NCBI GenBank assembly: GCA_009103225.1
Contig: RHPI01000273.1
Location: 37,397-101,396 of the forward strand
Source of the DNA: Chlorokybus atmophyticus
Lineage: Eukaryota > Streptophyta > Chlorokybophyceae > Chlorokybales > Chlorokybaceae
Length of the DNA stretch: 64,000 nt
Reading direction: 5' to 3'
The position numbers and the translations under genes were made by a program. Below are positions 11,947 through 24,447 of the stretch, piece by piece (position 1 is the first letter of the stretch; each line of letters opens with the position of its first letter). Under the pieces are notes generated by a model. That model was not told the origin of the DNA. It saw only the letters and a program-made list of their open reading frames with translations, and did no database searches.

Positions 11947-12267
11947 AACTTTAAAACCACACTATATGTATACTCATGATTTTACAGAAGTACATACACT
12001 GTACCATTGTGTATGTACTTTCCTTATTTCGTTCATTATGCCTGGTAATATCTGTCTTGTAACATGTAGAAAGATATCATGCTTAAGGATATTAGCAATG
12101 CGGTATTTGTGCGATTACCCTCATGCCCCACCCCTCTTACCTATATAAGTTGTACAATATTATAACACCCTCAATTACAACACGAAGGGGACTTTCTTTA
12201 TAAGCCCCCCGCGCATTTAGCCCTACAACAACACTTCATTAAATTAGGTGGAGCGGCGAGGAGGGGG

Positions 12268-12363
12268 CCTGGCACCGACGACAACTTTGCATGTACCTTG
12301 AACACTTTTAGGGTTACGAGCACATGATTAGGGTTGCTTACGATCAGTTGCCCGCGTCAAGTN
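12268..12363 (+). repeat. 95-bp exact copy of 6464-6558 ending at a single N
   Basis: Bases 12268-12362 repeat 6464-6558 without a mismatch (constant offset 5804) and stop at an N at 12363. The copied piece covers the 3' end of the CXC protein and the first codons of the Cys/His-rich frame. Identity over 95 bp in otherwise decayed sequence, ending exactly at an ambiguous base, is best explained by a contig end placed twice by the assembler; a recent element copy is the alternative. Confidence 0.85.
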
Positions 12364-13654
12364 AAGGAGGCTCCAACTTGTATTCGAATGAATACGGTGT
12401 GTGCGGCAGACACACTGCAAGTCCTCCTAATAGGAGCCTCCTTCCCTCAGGATCGGATCCTGAGGAATACATTACCCATTTTAGTAAATGTCTCCCCCCC
12501 GCTGGTCAAATTTCGATTGGCTCCGTGCCATGTCCCTGTCACGGTACACGGCCCTGCACCCCCCCACGCCCACATACTGAAACCTGAATCGGCGCCTGAC
12601 ACGGAGCCTTCAGTCAGGCCCAGGCGGCGGCCCTGGCACGGGTGGCAGGGAGACAAAAGCGAAGAAAGGAAAAGCGCGTGCATCAAGAAACAAGGGACAG
12701 GGCCTGCCAGAGGAACGTGTTGGAATTTGAAACGGTGATCTTTGGGGGGGGCCACTGTAGGTGATGCTGATATGATCGTTGACGTCAACAGCAACAACAT
12801 GCTGGATGATGCCGCCGCCACTGCCGCTGCCGCCGTAGAGGAGGGCGGCCAGGTAGGTGCGGTCGTAGAGGACCGTTGTAACCTGAAGGTTGATCTGCAG
12901 CAGCATGTCGCTGCTGCCAGCAGCAGGGCAGCAGAGCAGCAGCGGCCAGCGGCGGTCGCCTGTGGTCGCCGTCGCTAGCAGTAATACTAGTAACACAAAC
13001 TCTCCAACCGAGGCGCCAACCTTTGCACAATTGTTGTCGCCTTCCTCTGACGGTATGTGTGTTGGGGGTGGGGAGGGGTGTGTTGGTTACATGCACACAT
13101 TGGTAGCGTGTCCTCCATGGAACGCGCGTGACAACGTGTTTGGAGTATGTTTGGAGTATGTTTTCACAGTTTGTGTCTGTTGGCATGGCAGTGCCTGTGT
13201 CGTCATGACGGTAAACCGGTACCAGAGCACCAACAAGCACAGTAAAGCCACCAAACAGCATGAGTGCAACCGCACCACAACATCCACAACGCTACTTTTC
13301 CCCAAAAAACTGCCCATCCACCACCGTAGTCAAGTGCCACACACAACACCTCATGCAGGTAACAGCATGCACGCACCTCCCCAAACAAGCGCCGGTTCCG
13401 GTCTCGTGCTGAGTATCACACACACACACGCTCGCACACGCACGCAAGCGTGCAACTTCTTGCGACATTTAGAGCGTGCACACGCTCGTGCACACGCACA
13501 CACATACACATGCTAATATGCACACGCGCGTGCACGTGTACAACTGCAACATGACATAGTCAACGACCCCAACATATGCGCAAGAGTGTTGGGTTACACA
13601 TACATGCACACTGACTTCAACTCTGGCATGCTTCACCTGCTTGTCTGTGTGCAG
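12364..13654. other. Upstream region and probable first exon/intron of the GT61-like gene
   Basis: The following gene needs a first exon with its ATG somewhere in this stretch, but I could not place it. An 11-bp inverted repeat (aaggaggctcc / ggagcctcctt) flanks 12364-12443, directly after the N at 12363. A GC-rich block at 12740-12980 is open on both strands and was not called. From about 13.4 to 13.66 kb the sequence is CA-rich and intron-like, ending in gtgtgcag. Confidence 0.4.
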
Positions 13655-14708
13655 AGCGGAGGCGTGCGGGGACACGTATCATCGCAGCCATATGGGGGTC
13701 GCCATCTACCCGCATTGCCACATTACTCCTCCTCGTCGCCCCGCTGCTCGCCATCCTCCTCTTCGTCCACCACCCGCCACGCGCCCGCATCACCACCAGT
13801 ATCCACAAGTTGGATGTGGACACGCTGTCCGCTGCCGCCGCCACTGCCTGCGAGGCCAACAACAACGACCTCACGCGTGTGCTTTCACCCAACAACAACA
13901 ACAACAACAACAACAATAATGTTAGTGAGGCCACGCTTGCGAGGAGGCCACATTTTCTTCCCGCATGTGGGGTGTCGCCCGTGCCGGGCTTGAGGGGGAC
14001 AGGTTGGGGCATGAGTGTGTTTGATGATGTGGGTTTGCGCCGCGCGCACGACGTGTACACCCACTCTTCTCCCCCTCCCAAGCTCACAACGGACTACGTG
14101 AAGGACGCCCCACCCTTGTCTGCGGTGCTGAAGAATGTGTGCGTGCGGGCGATGAGGGGTTCAATGTGGCAATACGTGTTCATTAAGCGGGACGAGGCGT
14201 GGCTTAATGAGGACCCGCAGTTGAAAATGTCCGGACCCGAGTGGAAGGAAATGTACCACTCTTCGCACACGCCGAATATTGTGTTCGCGGCTCGACCCGA
14301 CCCGGGCGCAGTGTGGGTTTCGGGTATCACGCTGAGGCTTCGCGTGAGCGTGTCCAACCCCAACCACCACATGTTGGAGAACATACTTCATCAGAGTCTC
14401 ATACAGCTCCCCGAGTTTACGAGCAAGTTGGGTGGGAATGTGGCCCACTTCCTCGCAGGTGAGAAGTTCTTCCGGCTGCGTGAACCCGAGTACGCGTTGG
14501 CTTCGCACCTCACGCGCGTGGTGACGACGCTGTCGCCGACAGCTGACTTGATCACACTCGGCGAGGCGGGCAACATGGTGTGCTTCGACACGCTCGTGGC
14601 GAACCAGATGTGGATCATAGTGTTGGGTAGGGAGAACCCGCGAGACCGCGTGTACACGCCGGAGCAGGTGCGCGCACACACGCACACGTGCGCGCGCACG
14701 CATGCACG

Positions 14709-14756
<48 letters not shown>

Positions 14757-15793
14757 AGCTATGAGTTGACACTTTACTGTCCAGGTGTCAGAGGCGATTG
14801 CTCGCTTCCGCGCGGCCACATTCGCATACTTGCGCGTGCCTTTACCGCGTCTTTCCCGCCCCCTTGCTGGCGAGGAGTTGCGAGTGTCCGTGTACGCGCG
14901 AACCCACGTGTTCCACCGCTCCCTCTCCAACCCGTGCGAGGTGGCCGCGGGAGTTGTGGCTGCCTTGCGCACGCCAGGTGGACCCGATGTTAAAGTCCAC
15001 ATCACAAATCTTGATAAGGTGGAAGCAGCCAGCATCGCGTGTGATGCTACTGAGCACCCCAATCGGCATCCGGAGTTCAGGGACCAAGTGCTCGCTTTTG
15101 CCAACACGGACGTGTATGTTGGAGCACACGGAGCACAGGGCGCCCTTGCACTGTACCTACCGCGCTGCGCGGCCTTCCTCGAGGTGAGGGCATACACGCA
15201 CGCATGCAGACACGTACATGTACTTCTGCACACACGCACATCTACAAGCATAGATTTGTGCACTCGCATGCATGCATGTCTCTGCGTGTGTGGGTGTGCC
15301 ACACATGCACACGCGCAAGCACACGTGCAGACGTGCGCTTGCACTCACAGACACGCAGGTCTGCACGGATGCATGCACACACATGCACAGATACGCGCAT
15401 ACACAACATATCAACAAGCATCTCACACATTGTGCTTGTGTCGCGCACTAGATTGATGCGGACTGCCCTAAGGGCCACTGGTCCGCCTCCGCTTTATACG
15501 CTCGCGCTCTCGGCCTTCACGCCTCTTTCCGTCGCGCCAACGACGTGACCTCTACGGGCGTGCGCGTGTCTCACGTCCCTCGCGACTTCAGCTCCAGGTT
15601 GGGTTTCCCGCCCGGCAGCAACGTGTCGCAGACGTGCCAGGGGTTCATTAGCACGATGGGACACAAGGGGAGTCAATTTACTCCTGACTTCAGAGCGCGT
15701 GGGGAAGATGTTGGTGAGTGGACACGCCGGGCGGTGAGCGAGTGGTTTGATGCACGCGCGCAAGATCGGTTGTTGTCCACTTGCGTTGGGTAA
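13655..15793 (+). CDS. GT61/DUF563-like glycosyltransferase, type II membrane protein (first exon missing)
   Basis: Three exons join in frame: 13655-14667, 14785-15183 and 15452-15793 (TAA stop), giving about 583 residues plus an unplaced N-terminus. Near its start comes a basic segment, then a single hydrophobic helix (ATLLLLVAPLLAILLF), the topology of a Golgi type II enzyme. A poly-Asn stretch follows. The catalytic part contains NPNHHMLENILHQSL, resembling the family's N-x-x-H-x-L-E/D motif, and ends with TDVYVGAHGAQGALALYLP, which matches the VxGxHGAGLxNxLFxP signature of DUF563 enzymes such as EOGT, POMGNT2 and plant GT61 transferases. It probably transfers a sugar to secreted glycoproteins or wall polysaccharides; donor and acceptor cannot be read from sequence. 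Introns are short and CA-rich. The gene is convergent with the copper ATPase. Confidence 0.7.
14700..14753. repeat. (CA)n microsatellite in an intron
   Basis: A pure CA run of about 40 bp lies at 14712-14752 between the donor at 14668 and the acceptor ending at 14784 of the glycosyltransferase gene. Confidence 0.85.
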
Positions 15794-16657
15794 CAAATTT
15801 GTCGCCACATTGAAGAAACATCAGCAGTTTTGAGCAGTACTGGAGGAGGGCTTGGTAGAGATGAATGCGTAGTGTAGACCTGCATGCCTGTATGAAGCGC
15901 TAGTGTACAGAGTAGCGTAGATGAGGTTGGCAGTGATTGCTTGCGGGGGGGCTGAAGGAGAAGGGCCCAGCAAATGGGTAGCGTCTCGTTACCCAGAATA
16001 AAACGTGATACCCTTTGAGTGCCATTAGGAAGCAGCGGTAAGCAAGCAGCTGCAGAGGAACAACTTGCTCTCAGTTGGACGCATTACTTGAGAGTATTGT
16101 GCTGATGATACATCTCTGTGTACATTTCCTTGCGCCATGCCCATTGTTTGCTGCTCACAACCCTGCCCTGCTTCTCCCCAGATATCGCGCGCACGCATGT
16201 AGCCTAGCAGCCCCTGTAAGCTAATGCAGTGGTACAGTTACTTGCTATGCAATGTGCGGGTGATGCCATTGGTTGACTGCGTGCCATGTTGGTTTCGGTA
16301 CATCTGCACCATGCTGCAGTATGCGCTACCCAGTACCCTGCAGATACACAGACTGTGTTTTTCGGTAGTGCTAGGCTATTGCCGCGCAAGTGATATCCCG
16401 CCCATGCATGTGTGTAAGGAGCAGTAAGTAAGGCTTGTACCAGCAACACGCCGCGTTGTCAGTCCAAGCTTGGTAAACGACCTTTCGTGCTAATTACACA
16501 TGCTGTATGTGTGGAATCCACAATGCAGACTCGATGCACATCACTTCAACGTGCTGCACGCATGTGCAGTCGCCTCGTGCAGCATATAGCTTAGAAATTA
16601 CATGCTTGACTTAGGGCAACCAGACTGTACACTGTCGCAAATAATGTCGCATGTGCG
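15794..16657. other. Convergent intergenic spacer
   Basis: Spacer between the 3' ends of the glycosyltransferase and copper-ATPase genes. No coding exon seen; presumably two 3' UTRs plus spacer. Confidence 0.5.
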
Positions 16658-19600
16658 CTACGACAGTCTGTGGCTATCACTACGCGCTTGTGCCGTCTCT
16701 CGTTCTGGTTGCACTCCACTACTACTTCTTGATTGCGTGGATCTGGTCTCATCAGCCGGTGAAGGGCCTAAAGGTTGTGAAGTTGGCACTGTGTTCTTCG
16801 CGTGGTACTGCAACCTCAGCAACAGGGAGTTGGCCATAACAGCCACAGAACTCAAACCCATCATGCCGCCAGCTATTGATGGAGTCAACATGAGGCCCGC
16901 TGTTGGAAGCAATGCTCCCGCTGCCACTGGAATCCCAATCTGCAACAACAATGCAACATCAACATACAGATAACACAACATCAAAACATGATACAGTATG
17001 TTCTCAGACCCAACTTTGTAGGCTGTACTGACAGACTTGTATGACAAACCCAATACACAGAATCTCACCAGATTATATGTGAAGGCCCAGATAAGGTTTT
17101 GTCTGATCTTCGCAAAAGTGGCTCTGCTGAGTGAAATGGCATCCAGGACTTGTGGCAATCGGTTGCCGGCAAGCACGATGTCGGCGACCTGGGCAGCAAC
17201 ATCCACGGCGGTGCCGACAGCGATGCCAACGTCCGCACAGGCCAGAGCCGCAGCATCGTTCACACCATCGCCGACCATAGCAACAGAGCGTCCGCTGCTC
17301 TGAAGCTTCGACACAACCTGCGCCTTGCCCTCTGGTCGCACACGCGCGTACACATTGTTGGCAGGGATACCGACGGAAGCAGCCACATGCTTGGCCACTG
17401 ACTCTTTATCACCTGATACGCAATAGTTAAGAGGAATGACATCAATTGTGTTCACCAACTGGACAACTGCTTCACTTGATGTCACACACCTGACAGCATG
17501 ATGGTGTTTAAGCCCAGCGCTTGCAACCCGCGCACTGTCTCAGCCGCACCTGGGCGCACCTCATCAATTATCTCAAAGGCACCAGCCAGCTGTCCATCAA
17601 CCCCGATATACACAACGGACGCCGTGTCATCATGCGTGCTGGGCTCGTTGCCTGTCACGCCTTCTTGTCGCAACCACTCCAACGTGCCAACAACAACTTC
17701 CCTCCCACTCACTGTCGCCTTGGCACCTGACCCGGGCTCCTCGTGAAAACTGCCACCGGCCACACGCCACTCGCCTGAAATACACACACACTTGCATGAA
17801 GAAGAGTCAAAAGCTCACGCAAAGAGATACGCAGGAACCCACACATTACCGACCTGTGGCGCCATTGATGACAGATGGGTCGTCATCATGTGGGTGTTCG
17901 GCTGCAGCTGCCACAATTGCGCGTGCAACAGGATGAGAGGTTTGTTGTTCAACAGCTGCTGCTAACCCCAAGAGTGCATTCTCATCAAGCGGAGACTCTC
18001 GTACAGTCACCACACGGCTGACAGATGGTCGTCCTGACGTAAGTGTGCCTGTTTTGTCAAACACAACAGTATCCACCTTGGACGTGCGCTCAATAACATC
18101 ACCGCCCCTGATCAACAGCCCTCTCCTGGCACCCAATGCGCTGCCGACCAACACAGCTGTGGGAGTGGCCAAGCCCAACGCGCACGGGCACGCCACCACC
18201 AATACATTGCACGCGAGCTGTATTGACAGAAGCAATGGGGATGTCGCACCCGCTGCTGCCAGCGCTTCTGGCAACAACTTAGTGCCGACTGTTTGCCAGA
18301 ATGCAAAAGTCGCGGCGGCTGTGGCCATGACGCCATAGCAGAAGTTGCCAGCCACCTGTGATAAACAAGAAGCACAACATTACCACCAACCTCCACCGTG
18401 GACACCATGTGCTGGTGCTATGCACCAAAAGCATTCACAATCTTACCTGATCAGCTAACCTTTGCACTGGTGCGGGCCTGGCTTGTGCATCCTCAATCAT
18501 GCGCACAATGTCTGCTAATGCAGCTTCACCGCCTGCACGGGTGGCCTCCACCACTACAGCACCGCTGTAATTCACTGTGCCCGCCTTCACTTCATCCTGA
18601 AATCAACAGCTTGCCGCTGAGTGTTTCTTGCATGCTTACAGCAACAAGCTTTATTGTTGCTTTTCAACATACCCCTGGGCCTTTGGCAACAGGGATGGCT
18701 TCCCCTGTCATTGTGGATTCATCAACAGACGACCGGCCTGACTGCACAATGCCGTCCACCGGTATGCGATCCTGCATCAACGCAATGTTGAGAACTGAAC
18801 GGGTGAAACAACTTGTAAAAGGGAAGGAAGACAATCCTGGACAGCATTGCTCGCACCCCAGGGAGGACGAGCACTGTGTCACCCTTCCGGATGTCTGCAG
18901 TTGGCACTTCCTTAGGCTTGGTTGATGCATTGAGATCGGACTTATTGGCACCAGTGAGCAGGCGAGCGCGCGCAGGGAGAAGTGTGAGTAGCGAGGTCAT
19001 GTCTGAGGAAGCTTGCAGCTTGGCGCGCTGCTCCAGTGCGCGACCGAGCAAGACAAAAGCCAACAGCATGACAGGTTCCTCGAAGAATGTGTGCCACCCA
19101 AGCTTTGGCAGGAGTGCAGCAGCTGCACTGACAGAGAATGTTGACGACACGCCCAACGCAACAAGCGTGTTCATGTTGGGTTGCCCTCTCCGCAACGAGA
19201 GCACACCATCCTTGAGGAGCGTCCGCCCCGGGCCAAGAATGGCAAACACGGACAGCACAAAATGAAACGGCGTGGAGTGCAAAAACCCAAGCCACTTGGG
19301 AAGCGTCCAATGCAACATGTGCGCTGCATGGCTGACAAGCGAGACACCCGCCAGTGTCCATGCCATCGCAACATCCCGCGCTGCAACAACCAAGCACACA
19401 TTGTTATCAGTTTGACATTTCTGTCAATGTATGAACGCGCCACTCTCACTCACTGCTTTGCTGCAGCTGTTTCATGCGCTGTTCTTGCTTGCTTTGCGTG
19501 ATGTGCTGCCTCTCCTCAGCAGTTTCTGTGTCTTGCCCTACATGACACACATGTTGTGTCAATATTAGATGCAACGTCAACACTGCCCCATGCGACTGTT

Positions 19601-20905
19601 GCCATTCAGCCCACAAAAAGTGAGGCAGAATGAGATACTCATGCCTGTAACAAGTACCTCGGACACGTGATGCATACCCGCGTCGAGTAAGTTCCTGCGC
19701 CAAGGCCTCACCCGCTCCAGCTGAACCGGTTTCAACATCGCGCGTGGTGCTGAGCTCCACCTGTGCCGTCTCTGTGGCGAGGTTGACATTGGCAGAGAAC
19801 ACGGTGGGCTGGTCTTCAAGTATCTTTTTCACTGCGGCAGCACATCTATCTAGAGCCAACATTAAATGGTATCAGTTAAAACTGCATGTGCCTCGACAGC
19901 GTCAAAAGGTCGTTCATGGTAACACAACAGTAATAACACACCCGCTGAACCCACCCGCCGCACTTCATGCCACCAACATCCAGCAATACAATCACCCCAC
20001 TGCCTCCATCTGCGCCCTTGTCTGATTCGCGCGTGCTAGCTGTGGCAGTCGACCCTCTTTGCCATCTGCCAACAAACGACAAATATGTATCAGCTTGAAT
20101 AGCAAACACAAACGCGCGACCTCAAGCAATATGGAGATAGTGTTTACTATTCGCATTCAATGCTGCTCCAGTCACTTCACGGAACATGACTTGACGCACG
20201 CAGAGTCGCTTGGGCCGAACACCAAACTGTGAGACAACCCCGAACAGATGCGGAAGCCTGCATGTAGTACCTGTACCTCAAATAGCATTCAAAGAAGCGC
20301 GCTGCAATTGTACAATGCCGGCTGCCATGAAGCCTGTAATAACAACTGGAAGGTCTACAATGGCTTGAGGCATCCTCGTGAACATGTAAGTATATGCACT
20401 AGCGTGCACCGCGTGAGGATGCTAACATGAGCAAGCTCGCAAATGCACGCAAGTTCTTGACGCCAGCATGCACTTATACACATTGTAATTGACCTTTATA
20501 AGAACCAAGAAGTTCTCACCTGTCCCCACCTCCTCCTCCGCCTCCTCCGTTGCCAGCAGAGCCTGCGGAGCCGCCCCCGCCACCCAGAGCTGCTTGAACC
20601 GTCCCGCCTGAGGAGAACACAGCTCCGCTCAGCAGCCGAGCAGACCTGTAGTCTAAAGGACGTCCGATTCGCCAGAAGCCCCGTGGAGAAGCAGCAAGAG
20701 CAAGCGCTAGATCGCCTCGTCCTCCTCCTCGTCGTGCTCCGCCTGCACCATCTCCAAACCGCATGAATGAGGCGCCGGACAGGGCTGCAGCCATGCGGCT
20801 GCACGGCCTGGCTCGCAACAGGGAGGAGCACGCGCATCCTCCCAACCCCACGGCGCTCGGCCGCAGGCCCAGCGTCGCCGCCGCCGCCGCCATGGCTAGT
20901 AACAA
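16658..20905 (-). CDS. Plastid-type Cu+-transporting P1B-ATPase (PAA1/HMA6-like)
   Basis: Eleven exons read leftwards: 20905-20520, 20065-19955, 19845-19658, 19537-19454, 19380-18857, 18771-18673, 18596-18447, 18355-17854, 17774-17490, 17412-17069, 16939-16658. They total 2955 bp, 984 residues, close to plant PAA1. Exon 1 encodes an Ala/Arg-rich, acid-poor leader and a poly-Gly tract, as in PAA1 before its metal-binding domain. The GMKCGGC metal site is assembled across an intron, with the second Cys in exon 3. Later come TGE (exon 6), CPC in ACPCALGLATP and DKTGT (exon 8), the SHPVA nucleotide motif, GDGVND (exon 10), and YN plus MGLSS in the last helices (exons 10-11). These are all hallmarks of a Cu+ exporter of class P1B-1. 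It would move copper across the plastid envelope for plastocyanin and other cuproproteins. A second ATG at 20893 is possible. It diverges from the LCAT-like gene. Confidence 0.92.
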
Positions 20906-21675
20906 GTATCACGTAGCATACCGAACCTGCCTGATAGTCCCAAACCAGTCTCAAGCGTGGTCCCGGAGCTTGCCAGCGGACAAATCCGGTCCTGGGTCGT
21001 GCTAGGCGTGTGGTGGTGGTGCTGATAGCTGCTGACGTGCGACACGAGGTTGCGGAGGTGCTCGGCGTCGTCGGCGGCGCGGACGCCATGCTGGGCTACG
21101 TGTTCCGGCAAGGAACGCCGCGTGCTACGACCGTCGAATCAGCCCAGGTTGGTCTGGTGTACTGTGTGCTGTTGGCTACCAGATGGCCAGTGCACATCAA
21201 ACAGCGGAGCACAGTTTGAATTCAGCTGACCTGGAGACGGCCATGTTTCCTTTGCTTGACAAGTCGTCTTCCTTGCTTCGGGCACTGTGCTGTGGTCTTC
21301 CTGTCAATGCTCGTGCGGAGAGACGGCATTGCTCCGCTTGTTGTTATTATGGCTGTCGTTGACACAACTTGAGCAATTGCGTGCCTGTCCTGTTATTGTG
21401 TCCTGCTAGTTCACGACTGGACGCCAGAAGTCTTACAGCTCAGGACGACCTCAAAATAAATAACCATATCGACGAGTCTTGACTGTCACAATCATGGAGG
21501 GGTTGATAGCACAGGTGCATTGCAAGTTGCAGATATTGTGTCATCTGACAATTGTGGTTGTAAATAGACGCCGAGCGCCGAACTCTGTGCTTAGTCGTGG
21601 TCGCAAATTGAACGGTTTATCCATTGCGTGGAAAGTGGAATGTACACAACCTTGGCTGCAAGTGGTGCATTTGTA
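20906..21675. promoter_or_regulatory. Shared upstream region of Cu-ATPase and LCAT-like genes
   Basis: About 770 bp separate two divergent start codons. The right half is AT-richer with a caaaataaataac box near 21450-21465. No specific operator is recognisable, and copper-response GTAC cores are too frequent by chance to claim. It must contain both promoters unless a further upstream exon exists. Confidence 0.4.
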
Positions 21676-23873
21676 ATGGCTCAGGTGGCTGCGGAGGTGG
21701 GGGACGGGCTGTGCGGGGGTGAGCCTGTGGTGGTGACCGACAAGGACGTGCCACGCAACCCTGTTGTGCTGGTGCCGGGCATCGGCGGCAGCGTCCTCAA
21801 TGTGCGCGACAACGCCGGCAAGGCCGCCGACGAGCGCGTGTGGGTGCGTCTGTGGGAAGCCGACCGCGAGTTCCAGCGCAAACTTTGGTCCAAATTCAAC
21901 CCTGACACAAGTATGATAGGGTTGACTAAGCTTTCACGGCAACTCTCGAACATGTACACATAAGTAACATGTCTTGGACACCCATCATTGCATATTCTGA
22001 GGGTGCTCAGTGCGCACATTCGTTGTTGCAGGTGAGGTTGAGTCCATTGACTCGACCAGCCATGTAGTTGTCCCTGACGACCGCTTCGGCCTGGCAGCCA
22101 TTGACATTCTTGATCCTGACCTGGTAAGGAGCTTGACTAGCGATAAGAAAGGTGACCTGGCAATCTGCTGTGTGCTTCATGTGTTCATTTGACGGCGGTT
22201 TGCTTGCGCAGCGCCTTCGCGTTGACGACTTGTACTACTTTCGTGACATCATTACCTTGCTAACAGCATGGTGCGTTATGGCAAAGTGGCATCTGTAATA
22301 ACCATGTAGTAACCATCTCAAGCGCACATGTACACGCATCCAACATGTTTGGCGTGCAGGGGCTATGTGGAAGGGACAACGCTGTTTGGGTTTGGCTTCG
22401 ATTTCAGGCAAAGCAACCGGTAAGGTTGCTCGTTGTCAATTGCGATTGCAGTTAACAGCATATCACACATCCACGAACTAAGGCTTGGCGTGCAGGTTGG
22501 AGAGGCACATGGAGGCGTTCAAAGAGAGGCTAAAGCTTGCATACGACAGTGCCGGCGGACGCAAAGTTGACGTTATCTCACATTCTATGGGAGGGCTGCT
22601 GCTCAAGTGCTTCATGGCTCTGCGGCCGCAGGTACGTTATGTGCGAGTGATGCCTTGAACGTCTTCGTCTACGACCTGCTTACCCACCCTACACTGCTGC
22701 TCTCTTACAGGAGTTCCAACAGTATGTGGGCACCTGGGTCGCAATTACAGCACCCTTCCAGGGCGCTCCAGGCTACATTGTGGATGCACTGCTGACGGGA
22801 GTGCAGTTCACGGATGGTTGGAAGCGCGAGCTGTTTGTTAGCAAATGGACTGTGCATCAACTGGTATTGCCCCAGCCGAACCAACAGTGTCGTCTTTGCT
22901 TGCACACGTCTAATCACAAAGTTTGGTCATCAGGTTGTGGAGATGCCGTCCATACATGAGATGCGAGCATCGCCGTTCTTCGAATGGAACGAGCTCCCCA
23001 CACTTAATGTATGGAGACAGCCAGTGGGCGACAACGCTGTGGCTGTGCTCGAGTCTTACCCTCCCACCTCGCTTGATGCAGTCTTGACAGAGGCTCTGAA
23101 GGGCAACTCGGTACGCTCGCCACCAACAGCACGCGCCTCGGTATATTCGTGGACGGCTGGCATTGCATTGAAACGGCATGTGCTTGACACACGTGGGGGT
23201 TGACTCGAGCCTTGTGCCAGGTTAAGGTGGATAAGCAGACCGTGCCGCTCCCGTTGAACCCGAAGCTTGTAGATTGGGCCAATGAAACGCAGCGCATACT
23301 CAAGGATGTACAGCTGCCGGAGGGCGTTGATTTCTATAACATCTATGGCGTTGGGTATCCTACACCGTTCCATGTGTGGTGGGTACTTGCATGCAGTTCA
23401 TTGCACACATTCAACATGTAAGAGCTTGATATATATTGAACCTTGTCCGCAGTTATGGCTCAGAGAAGACACCCCTGAAAGAGGCATCAGACATGCTTAC
23501 GCAGGCGGTACGTTGCTACTGCACCTCTTTCTGCACGATGATGTTCTCTCCAACAGTTTTGCACACAACATTCACAATCACCTCCACACAGGCCACATAT
23601 GTGAACCACGACGGGGACGGCACTGTGCCTGCAGAGTCCGCTCGCGCGGATGGGTTGGAAGCCATACAGCGGTTTCCCGTTGTTGCGGAGCACCGCGGGG
23701 TACTTCGTAGTCCCGAGACGTTTGCCATTCTGCGCCAGGTGCTGCACGTCCCCGAAGACGCGCCCTCGCTTATCCCCGCCCTCCCGCCCGGCGTGTGCGA
23801 GGCCATGCGGCTCGCGAGCGGGATAGCTGCTGTTGCTTACAGCAATGCCACGCATGCCGCCAAAGCTAATTGA
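21676..23873 (+). CDS. LCAT-like phospholipid acyltransferase / phospholipase (plant LCAT4-like)
   Basis: Ten exons: 21676-21910, 22032-22123, 22212-22270, 22360-22419, 22496-22631, 22711-22863, 22934-23110, 23221-23378, 23453-23507, 23592-23873. They total 1407 bp, 468 residues. The N-terminus has the family's oxyanion region PVVLVPGIGGS. The nucleophile elbow is ISHSMGGLL (exon 5), the catalytic Asp lies in HDGDGTVP and the catalytic His in EHRGVL (exon 10), completing an alpha/beta-hydrolase triad. AITAPFQGAPGYI and FFYN-type blocks follow plant LCAT4, a cytosolic phospholipid-cleaving relative of lecithin:cholesterol acyltransferase. No signal peptide is evident from the chosen ATG, in line with that subgroup. 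In-frame ATGs at 21628 and 21640 could extend the N-terminus slightly. The likely role is acyl removal or transfer on membrane phospholipids. Confidence 0.9.
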
Positions 23874-24234
23874 TATTGGTGTTCATCTTTCTGTACAATC
23901 TCGCTCTTCTCTACTGGCTGTATATACGACTTAGTGACAGGTTAGGGTTATTTTTCTGCTAGCACGGTTTGCTTCAGAGTTGCTTCAGGTTTGCTTCAAT
24001 GTCTTTGTACTATAATGGGACAAAAGTTGCTGGCATGATCAGCTACGCGTGTTCAGCTTCCAGTCGTGGCACATCAAGTACACCTTGGACAGATACGTAA
24101 TGAACTTCCAGAGTTTTGGCAGGGTATTGTTCCTAGTCTAACCTCCTGAAGCTATGTTTGACTAGCTAGCATGAGCAGGGTGCATGCACACTACACTACA
24201 GCTCGTGTGGGCAGATGATTGTGTGCATGCATGT

Positions 24235-24286
24235 CTAACGGGTTCAGGGTGACAGTAAAGCTAACGGGTTCAGGGTGACAGTAAAG
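24235..24286. repeat. Exact 26-bp tandem duplication
   Basis: The unit beginning ctaacgggttcaggg occurs twice without mismatch at 24235-24260 and 24261-24286, in non-coding sequence. Confidence 0.9.
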
Positions 24287-24416
24287 GTAAATAACTAAGT
24301 ATATATAGCCTGGTGATGGTGGTGTTGATGACTGAGTTTGTGCTAGTTGTCATTGCGTGTGTCGTGCATGTTTCACGCCTTCTTGCAGAAGGTAAAAGGC
24401 ATACCTTATGCAATAT

Positions 24417-24447
24417 CAAAGTATGCAGTGTACGACTGCATACTTTG
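24417..24447. repeat. Hairpin with 13-bp perfect arms
   Basis: caaagtatgcagt at 24417-24429 is the reverse complement of 24435-24447 with a 5-nt loop gtacg. No gene context. Confidence 0.8.

Larger units (their letters stand above)
8383..12267. other. Gene-poor stretch
   Basis: No recognisable coding gene on either strand. Short open frames are compatible with chance. The stretch contains the 106-bp hairpin at 8955-9060, a 20-base G run and single N near 9756, and a pair of exact 19-bp direct repeats at 11897-11915 and 11928-11946. The part from about 10.5 to 12.2 kb is AT-rich and repeat-like. Confidence 0.45.

Noticed and set aside
12610-12996. Minus-strand frame with a hydrophobic start, opposite a plus-strand frame
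   Set aside because: Open on both strands, no family match, and it lies where the first exon or UTR of the glycosyltransferase should be.
15157-15460. Overlapping frames on both strands rich in Cys, His and Thr
   Set aside because: Translations of CA/TG-rich intron sequence of the glycosyltransferase gene. The same applies to 30530-31190, 31990-32550, 36630-36930 and 38390-39070.
20496-21089. Long minus-strand Arg/Ser-rich frame overlapping the copper-ATPase first exon
   Set aside because: Shadow frame of exon 1; only the frame that joins exon 2 reproduces the metal-binding domain.
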